64,000 nt of DNA from an uncultured bacterium (lineage in GTDB: Bacteria; Planctomycetota; Phycisphaerae; Phycisphaerales; UBA1924). The notes under the pieces are model-generated. The model had not been told where the DNA came from and did not search any database. It saw only the letters and a program-made list of their open reading frames with translations. Position numbers and translations under genes: made by a program. The DNA lies in contig CAILKP010000042.1 of assembly GCA_903834785.1 (NCBI GenBank), forward strand, positions 62,001-126,000, given 5' to 3'. Below are positions 17,349-25,204 of the stretch, in pieces; within the stretch, counting starts at the first letter, position 1; each line of letters opens with the position of its first letter.

Positions 17349-17616
17349 CGGTTGTCACCTGCTCGGTCGCGCTGCACTCCAGCGTGCACATGCCCGGTCG
17401 GTCGCTCGCCGCCGCGGCATGGCCCGCACATCACCTTGGAGGCCGGCCCAGCCAGCAGGGTTCCAAATCGGCATTCAGTTTTCGCCGTTTCCCCCGCCGC
17501 GGCCTCCCAACCAGCCGCCACCGCCACCATCCACCCCCAACGGGGGTGCCACGCCGATAATCAAGCAGGATCTGGCCCTGGTCAGCTCCAAAGCCCCCGC
17601 CTGCCGAGGACGCCGT

Positions 17617-18411
17617 TTAGTGCTGGACCTGGGCCGTCCCGGTCACCTGCACCGGTGCCGCGGCAACCTGCCCGTTGGCGCTCGCTGCCGCCGCCTTGGC
17701 CGCCGCTCGCTCGGCGCGGGTCTTCACCCGCGGCTCGGTGCCCTTGGTCATTCTCACCAGGTTGCTGCGGTGACGCCACACAACCAGCACGCCCATGAAC
17801 AGCGCCACGACCAGGTACGGCCACAGGCGGATGATCTCGCCTTCCTTGGCCTCACCCTGGAACAGACCGATGAACCGGCCGATCGCCGGTGTGCCCAGCG
17901 CCCACGGCAGCAGGCTCAACCCGGCAACGCACGAGGAAAAGCCGATGTACCGCGTGATCATCACCGAGGCACCCCAGGTGGCGATCGACAGCACAGCCGG
18001 AATGGTCAGGATCGGGTACATGGCCAGCACAGCGCCAAACCCGGTGGCCACGCCCTTGCCCCCGCGGAACTTCAGGTACGGCGAATAGGTATGCCCCAGC
18101 ACGCTGGCCACGCCGAAGGACAGCCACGGCCAGGTCTTCTCCGGCGGCAGGTCCAGCGTGTTGATTGTGCCGAGCACAAAGCCCGCGATCAGCACCGGCA
18201 GGAAGCCCTTGAGCATGTCCAGCGAGAACGTGATGATCCCGTACTTGCGTCCGATGGTCCGCCCCACGTTCGATGCGCCGATGTTCTTGCTGCCGTGCAG
18301 GCGAACATCAACCCCCTTACTCAGGCCGATCAGCAGTCCGAACGGCACGCCGCCGAGCAGATACGTCCCCAGCAGTCCCAGGAGCCAATATGTCAGCCAG
18401 GCAGTATCCAT
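17617..18411 (-). CDS. plsY: Acyl phosphate:glycerol-3-phosphate acyltransferase
   Basis: A 264-residue membrane protein starting at ATG 18,411. PlsY motifs are present in order: GGVPFGLLIG near the N-terminus, LHGSKNIGASNVGRTIGRKYG, LGHTYSPYLKFRGGKGVATGFG, and a final membrane segment. It acylates glycerol 3-phosphate from acyl-phosphate, the first step of phospholipid synthesis. The C-terminal about 45 residues (AERAAAKAAAASANGQ...) are an Ala-rich, probably disordered extension beyond the usual about 200-residue length. Confidence 0.95.
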   Translation of the reverse strand: MDTAWLTYWLLGLLGTYLLGGVPFGLLIGLSKGVDVRLHGSKNIGASNVGRTIGRKYGIITFSLDMLKGFLPVLIAGFVLGTINTLDLPPEKTWPWLSFGVASVLGHTYSPYLKFRGGKGVATGFGAVLAMYPILTIPAVLSIATWGASVMITRYIGFSSCVAGLSLLPWALGTPAIGRFIGLFQGEAKEGEIIRLWPYLVVALFMGVLVVWRHRSNLVRMTKGTEPRVKTRAERAAAKAAAASANGQVAAAPVQVTGTAQVQH

Positions 18412-18577
18412 GAGGTGCGATCATCAGGCAGCGTCGAGGCCAGCAGCGGATTGCTGAAAACCCCGATGGCAAGGTCGGGAGTCTATCTCCCCAAACAGGC
18501 ACACAGGCAGTACTTGGTAACCCTGCCCGCCCGGTTGCCGGCCCCGGGGCTTGCCTTCCGGCAGCCCCACCCAGGGC

Positions 18578-18612
18578 AAAAACAACCCCGGCCGACGCAG
18601 GGTCGGCCGGGG
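18578..18612 (-). terminator. Intrinsic terminator of lpdA
   Basis: An 11-bp perfect stem (18,586-18,596 with 18,602-18,612) with a 5-base loop. On the minus strand it is followed by TTGTTTTT. It lies about 45 bases past the lpdA stop. Confidence 0.9.
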
Positions 18613-18657
18613 GTACTGGGTAAATCGATGTTCACGCGTCAATCTGACGCGCCGGGC

Positions 18658-20214
18658 TCAGGCGTGGATCACGCGGCCCTCAGCCGCCAGAGCCGCCTCA
18701 TGCAGCGCCTCGTGCATCGTCGGGTGGGCGTGCACCGTGGCGATGATCTCCTCGGTGGTGGCCTCCAGCCGGCGGGCCAGGGTCATCTCGGCGATCAGCT
18801 CGGTGGCCTGGTCGCCCAGGATGTGCGCACCGAGGATCTCGCCCCGCGGCAGCCCGCGGATGATCTTGACCAGACCATCAGTGTGCGCCGCCGCGATCGC
18901 CTTGCCGTGGCTGGCAAACCGGTACGTGCCCGTGTCGTAGTCCTTGCCCTTGACCTTGCCCTGGGCAATCAGCGCCTGCTCGGTGGAGCCCACGCTGGCC
19001 ACCTGCGGGATGCAGTACGTGCAGCCCGGGATGGTGGTGTAGTCCATCGGGTAGGGCTCATGGTGCGTCTTGCCCAGCTTCAGCGCGATCCGCTCGACGC
19101 AGATGATGGCCTCCTCGCTGGCCACGTGGGCCAGCCACGGCGGACCGATGACATCGCCCACGGCGTACACGCCCGGCAGGTTCGTCTTGTAGTCGATAGC
19201 CTGGTTGGTCGTCTTGCCCGGCTGGTAGTCCGTGACAATGTGGTCCTTCTCGATCTTCAGCCCCAGCGACGGATCGCAGAGCCCATCGGTGCGACCCTTC
19301 ACGCCGATGGCCAGCAGCACCTTGTCGGCCTCGAGCACCTTCTTGGCGCTCTCGTCGGGCTTGCCGTCCTTCATCGGGGCAACCGTCACCTTCACGCCCG
19401 TGGCCGTCTTCTCGATGGCCGTCGTGCCGTGCGACGTCAGCAGCGTCATGCCGTGCTTGGTGTAAATCTTCTCCAGCGCCGTCGAAATGTCCTGGTCCTC
19501 AACGGGCAGGATCCGCGGCAGCATCTCAATGACCGTCACCTGCGTGCCCATGGAGTTGTAGAAGTACGCGAACTCCATGCCGATGGCGCCGGCACCGACA
19601 ACGATCAGGCTCTTGGGCTTGGACTTGTTGTACATCGCCTCACGGGCGCCCCAGATCTTGTCGCCGTCAAACTTGGCAAACGGCAGGTCCCGGGCCACCG
19701 AACCCGTCGCGACAACCACGTTGTCGGCGGTGATCGTGCGGATCGCCTTGCCCGGCGTCGCCGGTGCGCTGGTCAGTTCCTCCTGCACGGCGCACTCCTG
19801 CACCTCGATCCGGCACTTGTTGCCGTTGGCCGGAGTCGCCGCACCCACCAGCTTGGCGTTGCCGATGATGTGCTCGATCTTGTTCTTCTTGAGCAGGAAG
19901 CCGATGCCGCCGTTGAGCTTGCTGGCAACCTCGCGCGAGCGGCCGATGATCCGGTCCCAGTCCAGCTCAATGCCGCCGGAGATCTTCAGGCCCCAGAACT
20001 TCTGGTCCTCCGCCTTGGCCAGCTTCTCAACCAGCTCCGCGTTGGCCAGCAGGCTCTTGCTGGGGATGCAGCCCCAGTTCAGGCACACGCCGCCGAGCTT
20101 GGCACGCTCGACGCAGGCAACCTTGAACCCCAGCTGGGCGGCCCGGATGGCGCCGACGTACCCGGCGGGACCGCCGCCGATGACAACGATGTCGAAGTGG
20201 TTGGAATCAGCCAC
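18658..20214 (-). CDS. lpdA: Dihydrolipoyl dehydrogenase
   Basis: A 518-residue FAD enzyme. GTG 20,214 follows a clear AGGAG site; the open frame reaches 20,289, but only the GTG start gives the expected N-terminus. It has the FAD-binding GGGPAGY (residues 13-19), redox disulfide Cys44/Cys49 in GGVCLNWGCIPSK, NAD-binding GAGAIGMEFAYFY, and the catalytic His-Glu pair in HAHPTMHEALHEAAL. It reoxidises lipoyl groups in 2-oxoacid dehydrogenase or glycine cleavage complexes. It is about 45 residues longer than usual because of an insertion around residues 145-190 (NGNKCRIEVQECAVQEEL). No E1 or E2 gene is adjacent. Confidence 0.96.
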   Translation of the reverse strand: MADSNHFDIVVIGGGPAGYVGAIRAAQLGFKVACVERAKLGGVCLNWGCIPSKSLLANAELVEKLAKAEDQKFWGLKISGGIELDWDRIIGRSREVASKLNGGIGFLLKKNKIEHIIGNAKLVGAATPANGNKCRIEVQECAVQEELTSAPATPGKAIRTITADNVVVATGSVARDLPFAKFDGDKIWGAREAMYNKSKPKSLIVVGAGAIGMEFAYFYNSMGTQVTVIEMLPRILPVEDQDISTALEKIYTKHGMTLLTSHGTTAIEKTATGVKVTVAPMKDGKPDESAKKVLEADKVLLAIGVKGRTDGLCDPSLGLKIEKDHIVTDYQPGKTTNQAIDYKTNLPGVYAVGDVIGPPWLAHVASEEAIICVERIALKLGKTHHEPYPMDYTTIPGCTYCIPQVASVGSTEQALIAQGKVKGKDYDTGTYRFASHGKAIAAAHTDGLVKIIRGLPRGEILGAHILGDQATELIAEMTLARRLEATTEEIIATVHAHPTMHEALHEAALAAEGRVIHA

Positions 20215-20414
20215 GAAAAGCTCCTGAAAAAACCAGACGAAACAGCGGCACCTCCGGCACGCCGCGACGCGGAGTGTCCAGAGGGCCAAAACGCAAACGG
20301 CCCAAGCGTAGCGTTGCCGTCACCAGCCTGCCCGAAGCACGCCTAAGTTGTGTTTGAATCGCTATTTACATCACTTCAGCCCCGGGTGCCCGCCCGTCGC
20401 CCCGGTGGTCGCAC

Positions 20415-21767
20415 TCACCTCACCCGCCCCAGCAGCACATCCTCCGGCAGCACCACCCGCGCCGGCGTCCCGTCAATCCGACCCAGGATCGGCTCTCGCT
20501 TGTCCGGCGTCACCAGCACCGCATCCGTCGCGGTCAGATCATCGACCATGATCCGCGGCACCGGGCTCGTCCGCGAGGCATCATCGTCGATCGCCACCAC
20601 GTGGTCCCGCCCGGCAACCAGCCGCAGCGCGGCCCGGCCGTTCCGCCCCAGCCCGTAAATCACCAGCCGCCCGCTCGGCCCCATCGTCGCATGCAGCCGC
20701 GAGGCCGCCATCGCCAGCTGCTCCGGCCCGCACAGCGCCCGCCGCATCACCACCGACCAGTCAAAGTGCAAGATCCCCGCCGCCAGCTTCGTAATCTGCG
20801 GCAGCAGTTCCGCCATGGCCACCTTCATCCCCGGCGGACGCAGATACCCCCGGCACGCCAGCGACCACCGCAGCGGCGAGACAAACGCCTCCGCCGCCTG
20901 ATCCCCGCCCCGCTCGTCGGGCGGAATATCCGCCGATGCGGCCTGAACCAGATCCGCATCACCCTCAACCAGCGCCTCGGACACCGCACGCCGCAGCATG
21001 CTGATGGCCGCCGCACGGATCTCATCATCATCGGCGCCGAACTGCTGGATGATCTGCAGGCCCGACGAAAGGTTCTCCATCACCTGCCGCGATCGCGAGC
21101 CGCTCCGCTGGCGATACGCCAGCACCGGTCGGTCCACCACATGGGCCCACCGCACGCCCGCATCATGCGCCACGCGGGCAAAGTGCAGCCACATCGCCCA
21201 ATCCTCGCTCTGGCAGCCCGTATCGAACATCCGCGGCTCGGCCGTCTCCGCCGCAAGCAGCGCCTGCCGCGTCACCACCACCGCACCGATGATCAGCCGG
21301 TTCGCCGTCGAGAGCTTCTGCACCGACCAGTCGCCGTTCTCCGGCAGGTGCGACCAGCACAGGTCCTCCCCGGTCTCATCGATCAGCCGGTATCCGCCTG
21401 TCACCGCATCGGCATCCTCGGCCTTGATCGCCCCGACCAACTCAGCCATGCTGTGCGGCTCGGGCAGGTCGTCGGCATCCAGAAAGCACACCAGCCGTCC
21501 GGTTGCATGGTGCAGCCCCACCCGTCGCGCCGCCGCCGGCCCCCGCTGCGGGCCCGGGTTGCGCACCACCACCAGCCGCGCATCACCAATCGCCTTGACT
21601 GCTCGCACCGTCCCATCCGTGCTCCGATCATCGACAATCACAGCTTCCCAGCTCGGCACCGGCTCGCCGTGGCGCCCGGGCTGCTGGGTCCGCAGGGCGC
21701 TCAGCGTCTCGGCGATGAACGCCTCGGCATTGTGCGCAGGGATGATGTACGACAACTCTGGCCGCAT
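20415..21767 (-). CDS. Family 2 glycosyltransferase fused to a C-terminal Rossmann-like domain
   Basis: A 450-residue protein starting at ATG 21,767. The GT-A domain (residues 1 to about 230) starts ELSYIIPAHNAEAFIAETL and has VIVDDRSTDGT, the DxD motif in VCFLDADDLPEPH, and CQSEDWAMWLHFA (ED acceptor motif). The last about 100 residues (GRLVIYGLGRNGRAALRLV ... DLTATDAVLVTP) look like a nucleotide-binding Rossmann unit with GxGxxG. It probably transfers sugars in surface glycan or lipid-linked oligosaccharide synthesis. It lies 46 bases downstream of the secreted hydrolase-like gene. Confidence 0.87.
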   Translation of the reverse strand: MRPELSYIIPAHNAEAFIAETLSALRTQQPGRHGEPVPSWEAVIVDDRSTDGTVRAVKAIGDARLVVVRNPGPQRGPAAARRVGLHHATGRLVCFLDADDLPEPHSMAELVGAIKAEDADAVTGGYRLIDETGEDLCWSHLPENGDWSVQKLSTANRLIIGAVVVTRQALLAAETAEPRMFDTGCQSEDWAMWLHFARVAHDAGVRWAHVVDRPVLAYRQRSGSRSRQVMENLSSGLQIIQQFGADDDEIRAAAISMLRRAVSEALVEGDADLVQAASADIPPDERGGDQAAEAFVSPLRWSLACRGYLRPPGMKVAMAELLPQITKLAAGILHFDWSVVMRRALCGPEQLAMAASRLHATMGPSGRLVIYGLGRNGRAALRLVAGRDHVVAIDDDASRTSPVPRIMVDDLTATDAVLVTPDKREPILGRIDGTPARVVLPEDVLLGRVR

Positions 21768-21813
21768 CGTGTGCGGGGTTGTAGGCCGCGATGCGCCCAA
21801 AAGCGCGCCACCG

Positions 21814-23433
21814 TCACTTCGACCACGTCGCCATCAGCGTCGCAAAGTCGCCCACCGCCTGGTCAAAGCCCTCCATCACCGCCTCAATCAGCGGCAGCGT
21901 ATCGGCCGCATCCGTTGCCACACCCGTGGCCTTGGTCAGCTTCCGGGCCTGCTGGGCCAGGTCCATCGGCAGGCTGTGATACCCCGCCACGCCGTGCAGT
22001 GCATCGGTGATCGCCGACATCGCCTCCGCCGCCGGCGGCTGGGCCGCCAGCTTCTCAACGAGCTCATCGCCCGCATCGGCCCGCTCGGTCAGCAGCTCAT
22101 CAAGTTTGCAGTCCGCCGCCAGCGTCTCCATCGCATCCACGCCCCGCAACTGCTCGCGCAGCAGCCACAACGTGCCGATCGTCCGCGCCGCCTCACGCAG
22201 CTGCTTGGCCTGCGTCGCCTTGTCCGCCTTCGGGTCAGTCTTCACCGCAGCCCGCAGCTTTTCCGCCGTGCCCACCCGCTGCCGCAGCGGCGTCAGTGCC
22301 TTCTGGGCCCAGCCCTCAATCACCGCGGCATGCGCCACCGCCTTCTGGCGGATCTCCGGCGGCAGCTTCTTAAACGCCGTCGGAAAGCTCTTGGCCCCGC
22401 GCAGCCCGCCGCCGGGAATGTTCGGGTCCCGCTTCTGCTCCGGCGGCGGCTCCAGGTCCACACGCTTGAGCACCGCCCGGGCCATGTGCAGCGCTGGCGG
22501 CACCGGCTTGCCCCGCACCGTCTCGCCCGGCCGCATCAGCCGCTCGGCCCGGTCCAGCGCTTCCTCCGGGTCATCCGTCGCCAGCCCCACGCACAGGTCC
22601 ACTCCGTGCCGCACCGCCGCAGGGCACGGCTGGTCCTGCCACTTGGGCAGAATGTGCACAAACACCATCTTGTGCCCGTCAAACTCGTACGCCTCCCGCG
22701 CCGCCAGCGAACGCGCCATGCGATACTGCTCATCATCCGTGCCCGCCAGCAGCACAATCGGCACCCCCAGCACCCCACCCTTGGTCGCACTGATCTGCGC
22801 CGACCCGCTGTTGTGCGCGATGATCCCCATGCTCAGCGCCGGGAACCGCCCGCCGAATACCGTCGCAAACATCCCGCCCTCAGCCAGGCCGTAGTGAATG
22901 ATCCGCCGGCACGGAATCGTCCGTGTCATCTCCAGAATGAAGTCGCGGTAAATCACAATGTCCGTCGGCCGCGGGGCAAACACCCGCGTGCCGTCATCCC
23001 GATCCGTCGTCCCGTCAATCGCCACCGAGATCAGATCATCCCCCAGTGACCCCGGCGGGTAGTTGTCGTGTCCCCACATCACATCCTGCTCGGTGTTGTG
23101 GATCAGCGTCACCAGGTCCCGCGGCTTCTCCCGCGAAAATCCCTTCGGCAGCGCCCAGGTGTACCGCAGTCGGTCCCCCGCGTTCGATGCATCCGTCGGC
23201 CCCTCGGCCATCGTCCCCTTCACCTTCGACAGGTTCAGATACACCTTTCCCGGCTCGGCATCATCCAGTTTCGTCAGCGGGTCCAGCCGCGGCGGTGGCT
23301 GCACTGACACCGGCTGCTTGGCCGGCGCACCAGCAATAGCACCGCCCGCGGCAACCACTCCACCGGCCAGCAGCAACAGGCCCACCACCGCCCCGCGCAA
23401 CGCCAAACCCGCCACCGTGTGCACTCGTGCCAT
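21814..23433 (-). CDS. Secreted alpha/beta-hydrolase-fold protein with altered nucleophile elbow
   Basis: A 539-residue protein starting at ATG 23,433. The signal peptide ends near GGAIAGAP. The middle part has an alpha/beta-hydrolase look: LVTLIHNTEQDVMWG, YRDFILEMTRTIPCRRIIHYGLAEGGMFATVFGG, IVLLAGTDDEQYRMA. The elbow reads GLAEGG, with Ala (codon GCT) where catalytic Ser is expected, so it may be non-catalytic or use another residue. The C-terminal about 200 residues are helical and charged with no recognised domain. It is divergently transcribed from the small membrane-protein gene at 23,613. Confidence 0.75.
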   Translation of the reverse strand: MARVHTVAGLALRGAVVGLLLLAGGVVAAGGAIAGAPAKQPVSVQPPPRLDPLTKLDDAEPGKVYLNLSKVKGTMAEGPTDASNAGDRLRYTWALPKGFSREKPRDLVTLIHNTEQDVMWGHDNYPPGSLGDDLISVAIDGTTDRDDGTRVFAPRPTDIVIYRDFILEMTRTIPCRRIIHYGLAEGGMFATVFGGRFPALSMGIIAHNSGSAQISATKGGVLGVPIVLLAGTDDEQYRMARSLAAREAYEFDGHKMVFVHILPKWQDQPCPAAVRHGVDLCVGLATDDPEEALDRAERLMRPGETVRGKPVPPALHMARAVLKRVDLEPPPEQKRDPNIPGGGLRGAKSFPTAFKKLPPEIRQKAVAHAAVIEGWAQKALTPLRQRVGTAEKLRAAVKTDPKADKATQAKQLREAARTIGTLWLLREQLRGVDAMETLAADCKLDELLTERADAGDELVEKLAAQPPAAEAMSAITDALHGVAGYHSLPMDLAQQARKLTKATGVATDAADTLPLIEAVMEGFDQAVGDFATLMATWSK

Positions 23434-23612
23434 GGCCTGATCGTTGGCCGCCCGGACACGCCGGGCCAGAAGCAGAACCTATCCCCTCTGGCCGCCCGCC
23501 TTGCTGTGTGTGATACTCATGTCATCGCAGCAGGATGCTCCATGTGTCCTGCCCGCTCCGGCCCCAGTGCGGCCCCCGACCGCTGCCGGTGATACCTCTG
23601 ACAAGGAACAGG

Positions 23613-23792
23613 ATGATTCAAAACAGTCCAGTATCCGCTGCGCCCGCAGGCGCGGCTCCCGGTGATCCCACGGCCCCGCGCAACCTGCCCGCAGCGCGAT
23701 CCGGCAAAGTCCGCCCCATGATCCTGCTCTGGGCGCTCGGCTTGCCCATCCCCCTCATCTTGCTGCTGCTCCTGCTCCGCAGTTGCATGTAG
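23613..23792 (+). CDS. Small single-helix membrane protein
   Basis: A 59-residue protein. ATG 23,613 is preceded by AAGGA. An Ala/Pro-rich N-terminus is followed by GKVRPMILLWALGLPIPLILLLLLLRSCM, one strongly hydrophobic helix that ends in Cys. I know of no function for it. It is the first of three plus-strand genes (with a BON lipoprotein and a 17M-like protein) that look like an envelope-stress group. Confidence 0.65.
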   Translation: MIQNSPVSAAPAGAAPGDPTAPRNLPAARSGKVRPMILLWALGLPIPLILLLLLLRSCM

Positions 23793-23876
23793 CGGCCTTC
23801 GCCTCCCCGCCGTCCTCTCCTTCCCAGTCCACTCCCACCCACCAACCGCTCTCCACAGCGATAAAGGCAACTTCCC

Positions 23877-24305
23877 ATGCGAACACACATCATCACCACA
23901 CTCTCACTGGGCACCGTGCTCCTGGCCCTCTCCGCTTGCGACCGCAAGGCCGAGCCAATGCCCGCCAACACCAACCGCACCACCACCGCTCCCGCCACCG
24001 TGCCGGATGCCGACAACACCGCACGCAACAAGCTCGACCGTGACGCCGCGGCCAAGACGCCGATGGACCAGTCAAACAGCACCGATGACATCAAGGTCAC
24101 CGCGGATATCCGCCGCGCGATCATGGAGGACAAGACCTTGAGCACCAACGCCAAGAACTGCAAGATCATCACCGAGAAGGCCGGCACCGTCACCCTCCGC
24201 GGCCCGGTTGATTCCCAGGCCGAGAAGGACGCCATCGACGCCAAGGCCAAGTCCATCGCCGGCGTCCGCACCGTCATCAACGAGCTGGAAGTCAAGATCA
24301 ACTGA
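23877..24305 (+). CDS. BON-domain lipoprotein
   Basis: A 142-residue protein. ATG 23,877 has AAGG upstream. The lipobox is LSAC (TVLLALSACDRK), so it is lipid-anchored. After a Thr/Ala-rich linker there is one BON domain: DDIKVTADIRRAIMEDKTLS ... KIITEKAGTVTLRGPVDSQAEKDAIDAKAKSIAGVRTVINELEV. BON domains bind phospholipid and are typical of osmotic-shock proteins such as OsmY. The neighbours suggest a stress or envelope-maintenance role. Confidence 0.9.
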   Translation: MRTHIITTLSLGTVLLALSACDRKAEPMPANTNRTTTAPATVPDADNTARNKLDRDAAAKTPMDQSNSTDDIKVTADIRRAIMEDKTLSTNAKNCKIITEKAGTVTLRGPVDSQAEKDAIDAKAKSIAGVRTVINELEVKIN

Positions 24306-24449
24306 CCCCGCGATCCGTTCAACCGTTCGGCCGCGCACGCCCGTGCCCGGCCGAACGGCGCGGCTTCCCACTCACCTCCAAACACCACTCACCCTTTCGC
24401 TTTTACCCACAGGCACGCCCACGTGTGCCCGCCAACCAGGAGCATCCCC

Positions 24450-25031
24450 ATGCCGACCTCAGTCCTCTGCATCGCACCGACCATCGCAATGGCCAACAAC
24501 ATCGTCTCCGGCCTCAAGCTCGCCGGCTTCAGTGACAACGACATCTCCGTCCTCTTCCCCGACAAGGGCAGCACCCGCGACTTCGCCCACGAGAAGAACA
24601 CCAAGGCCCCCGAAGGCGCATCCATCGGTGCCGGCACCGGCGGCGTCGTCGGCGGTACGCTCGGCCTGCTCGCCGGCATCGGCCTCCTGGCCATCCCCGG
24701 TGTCGGCCCGTTCATCGCTGCCGGGCCCATCATGGCCGCACTCAGCGGCATCGCCGTCGGCGCCGCAGTCGGTGGCATTGCCGGCGGCCTCATCGGCATG
24801 GGCATCCCCGAGATCGAAGCCAAGCGCTACGAGGGCAAGGTCAAGGACGGCAACATCCTCATCTCGGTCCACGCCGAGTCCTCCGCCGAAGTAACCCGCG
24901 CCAAGGACCTCTTCACCGCCGCCGGCGCGACCGACATCACCTCCACCAGCGAGAAGTCCGCCCCCGGCGCAGATGCACCGACCCCCGTCGTCCGCGCTGG
25001 CACCAACGCCTACGAAACCCGGGCACTCTAA
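24450..25031 (+). CDS. General stress protein 17M-like membrane protein
   Basis: A 193-residue protein. ATG 24,450 follows AGGAG. The N-terminus (TSVLCIAPTIAMANNIVSGLKLAGFSDNDISVLFPD) has the alpha/beta opening typical of the YflT/17M general stress family (PF11181). A long Gly/Ala-rich hydrophobic hairpin follows (about residues 65-120), then YEGKVKDGNILISVHAESSAEVTRAKDLFTAAGA. This order is common in stress-induced proteins near BON-domain genes. The family assignment is moderate. Confidence 0.75.
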   Translation: MPTSVLCIAPTIAMANNIVSGLKLAGFSDNDISVLFPDKGSTRDFAHEKNTKAPEGASIGAGTGGVVGGTLGLLAGIGLLAIPGVGPFIAAGPIMAALSGIAVGAAVGGIAGGLIGMGIPEIEAKRYEGKVKDGNILISVHAESSAEVTRAKDLFTAAGATDITSTSEKSAPGADAPTPVVRAGTNAYETRAL

Positions 25032-25060
25032 GCCGCCAGCCCCACTCCGCCATCATCAAA

Positions 25061-25115
25061 ACGGGCGTGCGCCACCTCCGCGGCTTCAACCGCGGCAGCG
25101 CACGCCCGTTCTCCG
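25061..25115 (+). terminator. Terminator after the stress cluster
   Basis: An 11-bp outer stem (25,061-25,071 with 25,099-25,109) encloses a second hairpin (CCGCGG/CCGCGG), followed by a T-rich but interrupted tail. Confidence 0.6.
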
Positions 25116-25140
25116 TTCCACCGCATCCCACTACACAATG

Positions 25141-25170
25141 AAAAGAGCGGGCCGCATGTCGCGGCCCGCT
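25141..25170 (-). terminator. Terminator of nuoG
   Basis: A perfect 10-bp stem (25,146-25,155 with 25,161-25,170) with a 5-base loop. On the minus strand it is followed by CTTTTC. It lies about 35 bases past the nuoG stop and could also act on the plus strand. Confidence 0.85.
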
Positions 25171-25204
25171 TTGCATTTCACAGTCAACTCTCCCCCCGCC
25201 CGCC

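Noticed and set aside
17419-20346. A 975-codon open frame on the plus strand
   Set aside because: It runs antisense to plsY and lpdA, is His/Arg/Gln-rich low-complexity, and is explained by the GC-rich codon pattern of the real genes.
20601-23049. Long plus-strand frames over the glycosyltransferase and hydrolase-like genes
   Set aside because: Antisense shadows: Arg/Pro/His-rich with no domain, whereas the minus strand gives clear GT2 and hydrolase-like motifs.
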